DNA of 64,000 bases, from assembly GCF_001436025.1 (NCBI RefSeq), contig NZ_AZEQ01000005.1:1-64000 (forward strand), written 5' to 3'. Origin of the DNA: Limosilactobacillus mucosae DSM 13345. Its GTDB lineage: Bacteria > Bacillota > Bacilli > Lactobacillales > Lactobacillaceae. Below, piece after piece: positions 34,798 to 43,768 of the stretch. The notes below the pieces were generated by a model. The model was not told where the DNA came from and searched no databases. It saw nothing but the letters and a program-made list of their open reading frames with translations. The position numbers and the translations under genes were made by a program. The first letter of the stretch is position 1, and each line of letters opens with the position of its first letter.

Positions 34798-35673
34798 CTA
34801 ATCCGGCTGCAGGGCAGTAGCCGTCGGAGCAGCTTGACTGACGGCGACCTGTTTAAGCGCCCGCTGCGTCATTTGAAAGTAATTCTTATAAAGCGCCGTA
34901 TAGCGTCCCGTGTTCTTATCGACGAGCCACGGCTTATGACGACCGCAATAGTGCAGAATTACCGTATGTTTGATGACCCAATCAAGCGTCCACTCGCCAA
35001 AGCTGATCGTCTCATAGGTCTGGCCTTTGCGGGCATCAAAATTATAAAGCTGATCGGGCACCGTCTTAATATCTTTACCGTATAAGGCATTCAGCACGTC
35101 CTGGTCTGGCAGCAGCAAGACGTGTTCTCGGATATATTCGTAGATGTCTTCCGCATGAACCCGCTGCCGGATCAGATCAAGATTCATCAACAACACGCCG
35201 GAATTATAATAGCCATCCGCGTCAAAGTTCTGCAGGCGAATCTTATTGATGACTTCCGTGGTACCAGTCAAGCCGGTATGAATTGCTGAAGCATACAGAT
35301 AGCCATCCAAATCCGTATCATAAAGTGGTCCAATATCATTAATGCACAATACGTCAGCATCCAGATATAGAATGCGATGCAGCTGTTTTGGCAAGTATTG
35401 ATGAGCCAGCAAGCGATAATAGATGGTCTTGGGATAACGATCGGTAACCGGTGCCTGATCGAATTCCTCGTCTCTGATAATAATCGGATGATAGTTCATC
35501 CCCCAGAGTTCACAAGTTTTTCGGATCTCTGGCGTGTGCACCAGTTCTTGTGATTGGATCACGTATACGTCAAGCGGGCGCGGTTGGGAATTAAGTCGGA
35601 TCGAGTTTAGGACCGTCAGCATCTGGCGCCAAAAACGATCGTCAATTGAAAACAATAGATTCAAAATTTTCAC
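34798..35673 (-). CDS. Glycosyltransferase family 8 protein
   Basis: Probable retaining sugar transferase of 291 residues using a UDP-sugar. The metal-binding D-x-D lies in I-L-Y-L-D-A-D-V-L near residue 103. Y-Y-N-S-G-V-L-L-M-N-L near 155-165 and H-Y-C-G-R-H-K-P-W near 243-251 are the further GT8 signatures. It has no membrane segment, so it is cytoplasmic or membrane-associated. The nearest GT8 roles are wall polysaccharide, teichoic acid or adhesin glycosylation; this is open. It overlaps no neighbour, and the divergent HD gene starts 204 bases away. Confidence 0.9.
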   Translation of the reverse strand: MKILNLLFSIDDRFWRQMLTVLNSIRLNSQPRPLDVYVIQSQELVHTPEIRKTCELWGMNYHPIIIRDEEFDQAPVTDRYPKTIYYRLLAHQYLPKQLHRILYLDADVLCINDIGPLYDTDLDGYLYASAIHTGLTGTTEVINKIRLQNFDADGYYNSGVLLMNLDLIRQRVHAEDIYEYIREHVLLLPDQDVLNALYGKDIKTVPDQLYNFDARKGQTYETISFGEWTLDWVIKHTVILHYCGRHKPWLVDKNTGRYTALYKNYFQMTQRALKQVAVSQAAPTATALQPD

Positions 35674-35876
35674 CTCTCATAGCTGCTGTTAATTCTATTT
35701 TAGATGACCAGACCGATTTTGCACGAAGCAAATGTTGCAAAACGTTTCTTAGACCAATTCATCTGCCAAGCGATCTCATTGCCCTAATTTATGGTTTTCT
35801 ACTTGCCAAACCGCTTAAATTGGCTTACGATCGAGTGGTGACATTTGCGACTACAATTATTAAGAGGGAAAGATTT

Positions 35877-36533
35877 ATGGAACAAGCAGCACAATTGGAG
35901 GCCATCAAACGCTACACTATCCAAAAACTGGGCAGTGACAGTACTGGACACGGTCTCGACCACATCATGCGCGTCGTACGGATGACCAAAAAACTGATCG
36001 AAACCGAAGCTGCCAATGAATTTATCGCCGTTGCCGCGGCCTACCTGCACGACACGATTGACGAGAAGCTGGTAATCAGCGTAAAAGAAGCCGAGGAAGA
36101 ATTGGAAGATTTCTTGCGGCGCATTGACCTGACCAATGAGCAGATCCAAGCAATCATGGATATCATTTCCAACATGTCATTTGCCGATACGCTGGGCGAT
36201 GCCCGACCAACCCTTTCGCGCGAGGGCCAGATCGTCCAGGATGCCGACTGGCTGGACGGTCTGGGCAGCATCGGCATCACTCGGGCCGTCTATTACGGTG
36301 GCAGCCACGGCGAACGCATCTATGACCCGCTGATCAGGCCGCGTGAGCACATGAATCGTGAGGAATACCGCACGGAACGCGATGAGACCGTCATTAATCA
36401 TTTTTACGAAAAGCTGCTGAAGATCAAAGACATGCTAAATACAGAAACGGCTCGCAAAATAGCCGCTCATCGTCAGCAGATCATGGAAGACTTTTTAAAT
36501 GAGTTCTTCTTGGAATGGGATGCCAAAGCTTAA
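35877..36533 (+). CDS. HD-domain phosphohydrolase (YedJ-like)
   Basis: 218 residues from ATG 35877 behind AGAGGGAAAG; a longer in-frame extension overlaps the divergent GT8 gene and lacks a ribosome binding site. Metal ligands of the HD superfamily are visible: H in G-L-D-H near residue 28, H-D in Y-L-H-D near 56-57, and D in V-Q-D-A-D-W-L-D near 122. Relatives are uncharacterised metal-dependent nucleotide or phosphate-ester hydrolases. Monocistronic with its own terminator. Confidence 0.9.
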   Translation: MEQAAQLEAIKRYTIQKLGSDSTGHGLDHIMRVVRMTKKLIETEAANEFIAVAAAYLHDTIDEKLVISVKEAEEELEDFLRRIDLTNEQIQAIMDIISNMSFADTLGDARPTLSREGQIVQDADWLDGLGSIGITRAVYYGGSHGERIYDPLIRPREHMNREEYRTERDETVINHFYEKLLKIKDMLNTETARKIAAHRQQIMEDFLNEFFLEWDAKA

Positions 36534-36543
36534 TTTGCAAACT

Positions 36544-36579
36544 AAAAGCCAAGCTGCCGGATACGGTGCTTGGCTTTTT
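36544..36579. terminator. Bidirectional terminator between the HD gene and ypsC
   Basis: AAAAGCCAAGC pairs with GCTTGGCTTTTT. It lies 10 bases after the HD gene and 55 bases past ypsC on the other strand. Confidence 0.88.
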
Positions 36580-36634
36580 GATTGGACGGTTAATTTTCCC
36601 GCCTCTACTTATAAATATTAAGCTTTTTGATCCG

Positions 36635-37768
36635 TTAACGCTGTCTCTTCCCCCAGTACTGAAATAGATCCGTTCTTAAGGCACCGTTGTAAAGCTTGCG
36701 GCGTTTGGTAGCTTTTTGGCCATAGTAGGTTTCAAACTCTAAATCGGCCGTCAAGATATACTTGCTCCAAGTCGTCATAGGACGGTAGATCTCACCCATC
36801 TGCCGATACAGCTCACGCACTGATTCTTGATCGCTCAAACGCTCACCATATGGCGGATTGGCTACGATGACGCCATTAATCTTATCAGTGTGCCAATCCT
36901 TGACCGCCAGTTGCTTAAACGTAATGTCATGCGTCAAACCGGCTGCCTGACAGTTCCGCTGAGCAATATCGATCATATTCTGGTCAATGTCGTAGCCATG
37001 AATATCTAATTCGATGTCATAGTCAGCCTTGGCATCAGCTTCATCGCGCACGTCATCACTCAGGTTTTCTGGCATCAGATTGATCCAGCGCTCGCATTGA
37101 AAGTCGCGATTGATGCCAGGAGCGATATTATGACCAAGCAAGGCGGCCTCAATTGGAATCGTTCCCGAACCACAAACGGGATCTACGAACGGATTGTCAG
37201 GGAACCAGTGGGCAAGCATCACCAAAGCCGCGGCCATATTTTCTTTTAATGGCGCGCCCCCCTTGCCCTTGCGATAGCCGCGCTTGAACAGGCTGGGGCC
37301 AGTCGTATCAAGCGTCAGCAGTACGTGATCTTTGTTAATGGCAACTTCCAGCGGATAGGTCGCCCCAGTTTCGCTCAGCCACGTCCGCCGATGATAAACG
37401 GTGCTCAAACGGTCAACGATTGCTTTTTTGACGATTGCCTGTACGCTGGGAACGTTATGCAGCTGTGAGCGATGACTCTTGCCCTCAACTGGAAAAGCCG
37501 CATCAATTGGCAGCAGGTCTTCCCATGGCAATGCCTTGGTCTGCTCAAACAGGCTGTCAAAATCAGTCGCGTCAAACTCACCTACGATAATCTTGACCCG
37601 ATCAGCCGTCCGCAGCCAGAGATTGGCCACCATGATATCGCGCATATCGCCTTCAAAACGCACCCGGCCATTTTCGACCTGCGTTTCATAGCCCAGTGCC
37701 CGCAGCTCCTTGCCTACCAAGGCTTCAATCCCGGCTGCCGCAGTAGCTATCAAATGAAATTTTTGCAA
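36635..37768 (-). CDS. THUMP-domain class I rRNA methyltransferase (YpsC/RlmL-N-type)
   Basis: SAM-dependent 23S rRNA guanine-N2 methyltransferase family, 377 residues. An N-terminal ferredoxin-like plus THUMP region (about 1-160) is followed by a Rossmann methyltransferase domain with D-P-V-C-G-S-G-T-I near 194-202 and the N6/N2-amine motif N-P-P-Y-G-E-R near 304-310. In Bacillus this gene (ypsC) lies next to rnpB and gpsB. Here about 15 kb separates them, filled by the MFS, T-box and glycogen genes. Confidence 0.93.
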   Translation of the reverse strand: MQKFHLIATAAAGIEALVGKELRALGYETQVENGRVRFEGDMRDIMVANLWLRTADRVKIIVGEFDATDFDSLFEQTKALPWEDLLPIDAAFPVEGKSHRSQLHNVPSVQAIVKKAIVDRLSTVYHRRTWLSETGATYPLEVAINKDHVLLTLDTTGPSLFKRGYRKGKGGAPLKENMAAALVMLAHWFPDNPFVDPVCGSGTIPIEAALLGHNIAPGINRDFQCERWINLMPENLSDDVRDEADAKADYDIELDIHGYDIDQNMIDIAQRNCQAAGLTHDITFKQLAVKDWHTDKINGVIVANPPYGERLSDQESVRELYRQMGEIYRPMTTWSKYILTADLEFETYYGQKATKRRKLYNGALRTDLFQYWGKRQR

Positions 37769-37861
37769 TATAAAAACTCCTCATGAAAATTTTGCTGACA
37801 TCATTTTACCATAAACTATCAATCAACGGCTTGCTGGATGAATGTTTCATCAAAGCGTATT

Positions 37862-39037
37862 CTAGCTTTTGGCCTTCGATCGTTTCAATGCCTTTAGCAA
37901 GCTCAGTGAACCCAAAACGCCTATTAGAGCATAACCGCACCCTAGCCAGCCAATCTGTGCCAATTTGATGTACCGAATACCAATCGAGGCCGTCAATGAG
38001 CCAATCGTCACCCCAATATTCGTACAGATTGGATTCAATGATGATGCCAGATTCAGTGCCATGGGAAAATCCCGTTCAGCCGTATTCAAAAACATTACCT
38101 GCAGCATCGATCCTGGCATTCCCAACACAAAACAAAGCAGGCCAAGATTAAGTAAACCGCTCCAAGAATTCTTTACAGTCAATGTAAGCATCAGCAGCAA
38201 AACCAAAACCATGCCGCTGACCCAACCAATCTTTTGCGTGCCATAACGCTCAATCAGCTGGCCTGCCGTCAGATTTCCTAAAATAAACATGATGCCAATC
38301 AATCCCAGCAACAGACTCAACTGATTAACGGAGAAGCTCAGCTGCTTAACGATTAAAGGACGGATGTACGTATAAAACGCGTATTCGGCAGCCATTAATG
38401 CAATCATGACTTCGATTCCCCAAACAATTCGCGCATCCTTAAACATACTGAGCTGGCCATTTAAATTTCCAGCCATCTGTTCCGAATAGCGCGGCAATAT
38501 CTTAGCCAGCAAAAACCAAACCAGCATCGACAAAATCGAGATAACACCAAAACTTACTCGCCACGAAAAGGCCGCACTGATCATGGTTCCAATCGGCACG
38601 CCAATAATCGTGGCAATGCTAAACCCAGCAAAGACGGCCGCCACGGTCATTCCCCGCTTCTCCATTGGCGTAAGCAGACTCACGAACGCCAAAACTAATG
38701 AAATAATTGTCCCAGCAACCGCAGCCGTAATCACACGCGAGACAAACAGCCAAAACAAGTTGGGCGCCATTGCCGTTAACGTATTGCCAATACAGAAAAT
38801 TCCCATCAGCCACATTAAGACATGGTACCGTGGCCAACGATTGGTCCAAGCCGTCAAAACCGGTGTTGTCCCCGCATAAACGATCCCAAACAGTGTAACC
38901 AACAGGCCCAGCAAAGATAATGAGCCATTAAAACTTTGAGCCAGATCAGAAATAATTCCAACAATCATAAATTCATTACAGCCTAATAAAAAAGCTGTTA
39001 ACACAAAGATGCTCGTCTGTAACTTTAGTTTATTCAT
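37862..39037 (-). CDS. DHA1-type MFS exporter (AraJ-like)
   Basis: 391 residues, 12 predicted membrane helices. The first helix reads F-L-L-G-C-N-E-F-M-I-V-G-I, typical of the sugar/arabinose efflux branch of DHA1 transporters, and the loop 2-3 region is present. ATG 39037 was chosen behind GAGGGG; TTG 39040 is in frame. An 11-bp inverted repeat in the leader (39069-39095) suggests repression or attenuation. Substrate unknown; drug or sugar export is possible. Confidence 0.88.
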   Translation of the reverse strand: MNKLKLQTSIFVLTAFLLGCNEFMIVGIISDLAQSFNGSLSLLGLLVTLFGIVYAGTTPVLTAWTNRWPRYHVLMWLMGIFCIGNTLTAMAPNLFWLFVSRVITAAVAGTIISLVLAFVSLLTPMEKRGMTVAAVFAGFSIATIIGVPIGTMISAAFSWRVSFGVISILSMLVWFLLAKILPRYSEQMAGNLNGQLSMFKDARIVWGIEVMIALMAAEYAFYTYIRPLIVKQLSFSVNQLSLLLGLIGIMFILGNLTAGQLIERYGTQKIGWVSGMVLVLLLMLTLTVKNSWSGLLNLGLLCFVLGMPGSMLQVMFLNTAERDFPMALNLASSLNPICTNIGVTIGSLTASIGIRYIKLAQIGWLGCGYALIGVLGSLSLLKALKRSKAKS

Positions 39038-39068
39038 CAATAATTTCCCCTCTAAATCAAAAATGACC

Positions 39069-39095
39069 TGCCGACTATGGAAAACATAGTCAGCA
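39069..39095 (-). promoter_or_regulatory. Inverted repeat upstream of the MFS gene
   Basis: TGCCGACTATG (39069-39079) and CATAGTCAGCA (39085-39095) pair at 10 of 11 positions around a 5-base loop, about 30 bases before the MFS start. It is either an operator or an RNA hairpin; no T run follows on the minus strand. Confidence 0.6.
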
Positions 39096-39185
39096 AGCCA
39101 TTATTTTTTATTTATCTGAAATTTGCTTTCAGGTGACTTATTTATTAAATTACTTAAATTATTTTAGAAACTTCAGCAGCCGGTG

Positions 39186-39650
39186 TCAAGCACGGGATGA
39201 CGATTGCAGTTCATCCTTGATCGTCTGCCACATCATTGCGTGCTGATGATTGAAGAACTTCGGCGCCTCATCCAGGGAAAAGTAGCGAATCCGCAGTGTT
39301 TCGGTCGGTTTAAAAGCCGTTTGCCGACTGCCGGCTGCCTTAACCAGAAAGAAGGCATTGATTGGCTGAACCCGATCGCCGTTTGGATAGGTGTAGAATT
39401 CCTGATCTGAAATCTTCAGCAGTTTAACTGGCTCAATCTCAATTCCGGCATCTTCTTTAAACTCGCGCTTGACTGTATCTTGAAATGACTCGCCATATTC
39501 CATATAGCCGCCGGGAAATCCCCAATCACCAGTATCAGCCCGTTCCTGCAGCAATACCTGTTGCTTTTCGTTAACTAAAGCTCCCGAGGCACTGGTCATG
39601 ATCAATGGCTGATGGCCGACTTTGGCGCGCAAGTCTTTAATATAGGCCAT
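39186..39650 (-). CDS. Nudix hydrolase
   Basis: 154 residues from ATG 39650 behind AAGGATC; a longer frame upstream lacks a ribosome binding site. The Nudix box starts at G-G-Y-M-E-Y-G-E and continues R-E-F-K-E-D-A-G-I. The second Glu of the REUXEE core is Asp here, a conservative change. It hydrolyses a nucleoside diphosphate linked to some other group; the exact substrate (oxidised dNTP, ADP-ribose or similar) is not decidable. L-L-Q-E-R-A-D-T-G-D-W-G-F is the usual start of the fold. Confidence 0.92.
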   Translation of the reverse strand: MAYIKDLRAKVGHQPLIMTSASGALVNEKQQVLLQERADTGDWGFPGGYMEYGESFQDTVKREFKEDAGIEIEPVKLLKISDQEFYTYPNGDRVQPINAFFLVKAAGSRQTAFKPTETLRIRYFSLDEAPKFFNHQHAMMWQTIKDELQSSSRA

Positions 39651-39790
39651 CTTGATCCTTCCTCTCATCTTTTTGGTCAATTTTAACACGGATTGCTGAT
39701 CGTCAGTAATTGTCTTACCAGCGACCGACCAATTACGAAAACTTTTTGCTTTGATCAGGCAGTAATGAGACGCACCTATCTGATTTAACA

Positions 39791-39832
39791 AAAGGATCCA
39801 TTGCCCTTTCAGACAATGAATCCTTAGTTTTT
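39791..39832 (-). terminator. Terminator of the msrA operon
   Basis: AAGGATCCATTG and CAATGAATCCTT form the stem, with A/T runs on both sides. It ends the T-box/MetQ-like/msrA transcript on the minus strand. Confidence 0.85.
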
Positions 39833-39838
39833 CAAAAG

Positions 39839-40360
39839 CTAGGCGTGCCAGTGCTCCTGTTTGAACTGCTCCCGTCCGCCAGCCTCCTCTTTGGCATAGC
39901 GTTCCGGATCTTTCTTGTAGAAATCCTGGTGATAGTCTTCTGCCAGATAAAATGGCTGGGCGTCTTCAATCTTGGTTACGATCGGATCATCGAAAATTCC
40001 GCTGTCGGCCAGTTTTTGCCGTGACGCCAATGCGATCTGCCGCTGCTGCTCATCCTTAACAAAAATCACGGGGCGGTAGTTGTCGCCACGATCTTGAAAC
40101 TGGCCCATGGCATCGGTTGGATCAGTCTGGTGCCAGTAGATCTCAACCAGCTGTTCATAAGAAACCTTGGCGGGATCAAACGTAATGCGGACTGCCTCCG
40201 TATGACCGGTCGTCCCCGTTTTGACCTGTTCATAGGTTGGGTTCTCAACGTGCCCGCCCGTATAGCCAGATTCAACCTTTTCAATGCCCGGATAGGTATC
40301 GAATGGCTCAACCATGCACCAGAAGCATCCTCCTGCAAAAATTGCCGTTTCAAAACTCAT
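39839..40360 (-). CDS. msrA: Peptide methionine sulfoxide reductase MsrA
   Basis: Reduces methionine-S-sulfoxide in proteins and free Met. 173 residues. The catalytic Cys lies in G-G-C-F-W-C near residues 10-15, followed by the conserved G-Y-T-G-G and, later, H-T-E-A-V and Y-W-H-Q-T-D-P-T-D. No resolving Cys is seen at the C-terminus, so thioredoxin or another thiol probably acts directly. Second gene after the T-box and the MetQ-like protein, which fits methionine supply and repair. Confidence 0.96.
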   Translation of the reverse strand: MSFETAIFAGGCFWCMVEPFDTYPGIEKVESGYTGGHVENPTYEQVKTGTTGHTEAVRITFDPAKVSYEQLVEIYWHQTDPTDAMGQFQDRGDNYRPVIFVKDEQQRQIALASRQKLADSGIFDDPIVTKIEDAQPFYLAEDYHQDFYKKDPERYAKEEAGGREQFKQEHWHA

Positions 40361-40395
40361 CTTAACTGCCCCTTTCGTTTAATCGTCACTAACTA

Positions 40396-41247
40396 TTACT
40401 TCGTGCCATAGATATCCCAAGCAGCTTTTTGGGCACCCTTGTAAGTCTTTTGGATTGCCTTTTTGGTTTCTTCAGTCTGGTAAGCCTTTACGACCTTCTT
40501 GTAGACTGGATTATCCTTGTCCTTTTCCTGTACGGCAATGATGTTTACGTATGGCTTAGCCTTTTTGTTGATTGGTTCCATGTAAAGCGAATCCTTGCCT
40601 GGCTTAAGCTTAGCAGCCACCGCGTAGTTACCGTTGATTACAGATGCATCGACAGAACTTAAGGCCCGGGCTGCCGTGGCTGGATCAACTTCTTTAAACT
40701 TCAGATTCTTAGGGTTGCTGGTAATGTCGTTTAATGATGGCTTGATGCCGCTGCTCTTCTTTACCATGATCAGCCCTGCCGACTGCAGCATGTTCAGTCC
40801 GCGGCCCAAAGTCGTTGGTTCATTTGGAATCGCAATCGTGGCCCCGTCCGGCAGATCTTTAAGTGAGCTGTATTTCTTGGAGTACAGTCCCAATGGCGAG
40901 ATCACCGTATTACCAATGCTTACCAGATGCGCGTTTTGTGACTTGTTGTAAGATTCAAAGTAGTACTTGGTCAAGCAGGAGTGCATGTCAATCTTGCCAT
41001 CCTTCAAGGCCTTGTCTGGCTGAACGTAATCATCAAAGACCACATATTCAATATTGATCCCCTGCTTTTTGAGCCGCGCCTTGACGTTATTCCAAACCGG
41101 CTGCGAGTCAGTTCCGACCAACCCTAATCGCACCGTGGTCGTCTTTGGCTTGGCCGTCCGTTTATAGATTAGGCCAATCGCTCCTGCTGCAACGATTAAT
41201 AAGGCAACGATGGCAATAATCCAGTTTCGACGTCGCTTTCTTCTCAT
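40396..41247 (-). CDS. MetQ/NlpA-family methionine-binding-like protein
   Basis: 283 residues. The basic N-terminus (M-R-R-K-R-R-R) and a hydrophobic segment (about 9-30) form a signal anchor. There is no lipobox Cys, unlike ordinary MetQ lipoproteins. The NlpA core begins V-R-L-G-L-V-G-T-D. D-M-H-S-C-L-T-K, A-I-P-N-E-P-T-T-L-G-R-G-L and A-V-A-A-K-L match the family. Ligand by family: methionine, as oxidised, D- or L-forms or dipeptides. The T-box upstream supports this. No metN or metP genes are here, so it must borrow transporter partners. msrA follows 35 bases on. Confidence 0.88.
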   Translation of the reverse strand: MRRKRRRNWIIAIVALLIVAAGAIGLIYKRTAKPKTTTVRLGLVGTDSQPVWNNVKARLKKQGINIEYVVFDDYVQPDKALKDGKIDMHSCLTKYYFESYNKSQNAHLVSIGNTVISPLGLYSKKYSSLKDLPDGATIAIPNEPTTLGRGLNMLQSAGLIMVKKSSGIKPSLNDITSNPKNLKFKEVDPATAARALSSVDASVINGNYAVAAKLKPGKDSLYMEPINKKAKPYVNIIAVQEKDKDNPVYKKVVKAYQTEETKKAIQKTYKGAQKAAWDIYGTK

Positions 41248-41275
41248 AAGATCCTCCTCAGTGCTGTTGAAAATT

Positions 41276-41560
41276 AAAAACGCCCCTAAAAAACGGCTCT
41301 TCAGCCATTTTTCAGGGACGTCTGACAGTTCATGATCAGCGTGTTACCACCCATCTTCAAGAACGCATTGCAGCATTCTCCTCAGCGAGTTCTCGATTAT
41401 TCGAAAACCCCAACTTTGATAACGGCGTCGCCCCGTGCTGCGCTCACCAAAGGCTCACGCAGCAAACCACTCCAAGACCATCTTCACCAACTTTGACCGA
41501 TCGCTTTCCACCATTAACGACTCTCTAAGCGGTCTTCATTGGATACTCATCTTTTCTCAG
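41276..41560 (-). ncRNA. T-box riboswitch, probably methionine-specific
   Basis: Read on the minus strand, the leader has a T-box core GGGTGGTAACACG (41338-41350 region) with the TGG-T tRNA-end contact. Upstream, a long stem I contains an AGAGAG bulge (about 41521-41526) and a GGTGGAAAG distal region. It ends in a strong terminator (CGTCCCTGAAAAATGGCT with its complement, then TTTTT). A GAAGATGG segment on the 3' side of stem I could present an ATG specifier. The discriminator contact U fits tRNA-Met. The T-box class is certain from motif and terminator; Met specificity is inferred from the specifier and the genes. Confidence 0.85.
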
Positions 41561-41903
41561 CACTTTTTAATTTATTTTTCATAAAGTATCTTAACTGAAT
41601 CGACGACGACTGTCAACAAGAATCTCAAAAAATTTTAATCTGCTCAGCAAAAACCTTCATCAGCACTCGGAAAGCGGCAGTACCAAGCAGTCAAATTTAT
41701 CAGCGATTGCCGATTCAGCTTGGCATCACTAACTTTAGGCCAGTTGACATCCTTAGTTTCCAAAAATCTCCCCGAGATTATTTTCACGCTGCCATTAAAA
41801 GCTATCAGTCAACCCAGATCTGTCCCTCTCCTCGGCTCCCCAGTTCTGCTTTGACTGCAACTAAAAAACACCGCCGCAAAACTGTAGCGATGCTTTTTCT
41901 TAA
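41561..41903. other. Promoter of the T-box operon, and terminator of the glycogen operon
   Basis: About 340 bases without a gene. On the minus strand TTGACA with TAAGAT 17 bases on (about 41589-41617) is the likely T-box promoter. At 41862-41892 a CATCGC/GCGGTG hairpin followed by TTTTTT, minus strand, ends the glycogen operon 12 bases past its last gene. The middle 240 bases show no gene or clear structure. Confidence 0.65.
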
Positions 41904-43739
41904 TCAGTTATCTTTATCGGCCATTATTGAAATCACGTTCAACTCGGTAAATCTGGTAGTAAATGGTGCCATCCGCAGCCCGGCAACCCGTTTTTCAATG
42001 GCCTGCTGCAAACTGGCCGGAACATGCATAAACTGCAGATCCCGTACTTGCGCGTACTGATTCTCCCGGTTGACCAACAGCAACGTCGCGCTATCTGCGG
42101 TATAGCGAATCAGTCCCAAGACTTCATTACCGGCAATCATAATCCCTGTCTGCCCTTCTTTTAGCGATTCGCATTCTTGGCGAATATCTGCCCAGTAGTG
42201 CACCGCTTTTTGCAATTCAGCGTTTTCATGCCCCCAAGGAAAATAGCGCCGATTATCGGGATCCTTGCCACCTTCCACACCGGCCTCATCACCATAATAG
42301 ACACATGGAATTCCCGGCAGGTTAAATAGTAGAGCAAACGCTATCTTTACCATTGGCACGCTTTGATTCAAAACGGTCAGAATGCGTTCGGTATCATGAG
42401 TCCCAAGGTTATTTAGGCAATCAAGCAGGAAATTGCGTGGATAATTTTCCACCAGCGTCAATAAGTCTTCACCAGCTTTAATCAAATCGCAATGACCGTT
42501 CAGCAAACTGATTACCCATTGGCGCAGCGGATAGTTCATTGTACCATACAGATTGTCGCCGCTGACATAGGGACGCCGATGACCATAGCTGACCTTGCTG
42601 GAGGCATCCTCCCAGACTTCGCCAATCAGAATGCGATCATCATAACGGTCCAGGTTATGCCGAATTTCTCGCAGAAAGTCATCTGGCAACTCATCAGCAA
42701 CGTCTAGCCGCCAGCCATCAACCCCCAGATCATTCCATTTAGTCAAGACACTGCCCCGTTCACCATAAATGAACTGCTGGTAGCTAGGATTATCCTTATT
42801 GACCGTCGGCAGATCATCAACTCCCCACCAACAGTCATATTGATCCGGATAATGCTTGAAATTGAACCATTCATAATAAGAACTGTTTTTATCATTAGCG
42901 GCTCCGGTCTGCTCGCCGTAGAGATGACCGGCATTGAAATAGCGGCTGTTTTTGCCCACATGATTGAAGACGCCATCCAAGATCAGATGCATATCGTTTT
43001 CATGCAGCATCGTGACCAGCATTTTAAAGTCTTCTTCAGTGCCCAGCATCGGGTCAATTTTCAAGTAGTCATTGGTATCATAGCGATGATTGCTTGAGGC
43101 CTCAAATATCGGGTTCAAATAAAGCGCGGTTACGCCTAACCGTTTAAGATAGGGAAGTTTAGCAATGATGCCACGCAGATTGCCGCCATAAAAATCCCAG
43201 CGCGCAATTTTGTGGTTCTCATCATAGATATACATCGGCCGATCGTCAGTAGTAGCGTACAAAAACGTATTTGGCTTCTTCCCGTCAATTTCACCATGCG
43301 GATTGCCGTTTGCAAACCGATCCGGAAAAATCTGGTAAAAAACCGCATTGCGATACCATTCCGGTCGCGGTACCTGCCGATCGTAACAGGTCAGCTGAAA
43401 CGGCTCAACTTTACTGATATCAGTGGTTTCTTTACCCAAGCCGCCATGCAGATGTCCCAAGTAGAGCGCGGCATCATTTTCGCGGCGCACTCGGAAATAA
43501 TAGTGGTATAAGCCGGAAGTCGTAATCTTGATCTCACCAGTATATTTGTCTGACTCATCTTCATCTTGAGTCAGCGGGTAAAAAACCGTGTTCTCATCCA
43601 GCTTGGTAACGCCAACCGCGACCTGCGTAACATTTTGGCAGTCAACCCTAACGCTGAACTGAACATTATTACCGGCCTGCAGTGCCCCAAAAGGCTGCTT
43701 GAACTCCAGCTGCCAGGCATTGTAATGGATCTGCCCCAA
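41904..43739 (-). CDS. GH13 neopullulanase / maltogenic amylase (cyclomaltodextrinase type)
   Basis: Intracellular alpha-glucan hydrolase of 611 residues. It has an N-terminal CBM34-like beta domain (1-120) and a GH13_20 barrel. Conserved regions: G-V-F-N-H near 248-252, G-W-R-L-D-V-A-D-E with the nucleophile Asp near 345, the acid/base Glu in L-I-G-E-V-W-E, and L-G-T-H-D-T-E-R. The start is TTG 43739 behind AAGGGGGG; 29 bases separate it from glgP. It has no signal peptide, so it works on internal glucan, complementing glgP in trimming outer chains of glycogen. Often called amylopullulanase in lactobacillus glg operons. Confidence 0.93.
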   Translation of the reverse strand: MGQIHYNAWQLEFKQPFGALQAGNNVQFSVRVDCQNVTQVAVGVTKLDENTVFYPLTQDEDESDKYTGEIKITTSGLYHYYFRVRRENDAALYLGHLHGGLGKETTDISKVEPFQLTCYDRQVPRPEWYRNAVFYQIFPDRFANGNPHGEIDGKKPNTFLYATTDDRPMYIYDENHKIARWDFYGGNLRGIIAKLPYLKRLGVTALYLNPIFEASSNHRYDTNDYLKIDPMLGTEEDFKMLVTMLHENDMHLILDGVFNHVGKNSRYFNAGHLYGEQTGAANDKNSSYYEWFNFKHYPDQYDCWWGVDDLPTVNKDNPSYQQFIYGERGSVLTKWNDLGVDGWRLDVADELPDDFLREIRHNLDRYDDRILIGEVWEDASSKVSYGHRRPYVSGDNLYGTMNYPLRQWVISLLNGHCDLIKAGEDLLTLVENYPRNFLLDCLNNLGTHDTERILTVLNQSVPMVKIAFALLFNLPGIPCVYYGDEAGVEGGKDPDNRRYFPWGHENAELQKAVHYWADIRQECESLKEGQTGIMIAGNEVLGLIRYTADSATLLLVNRENQYAQVRDLQFMHVPASLQQAIEKRVAGLRMAPFTTRFTELNVISIMADKDN

Positions 43740-43768
43740 AGCAGTCCCCCCTTACTTGTTTGGCATGA

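Noticed and set aside
35646-35876. N-terminal extension of the HD protein from 35646
   Set aside because: It overlaps the divergent GT8 gene start, lacks a ribosome binding site, and the HD fold is complete from 35877.
41707-42060. Plus-strand ORF of 117 codons near the end of the glycogen operon
   Set aside because: Low-complexity composition, no ribosome binding site, and overlaps the amylase gene and its terminator.
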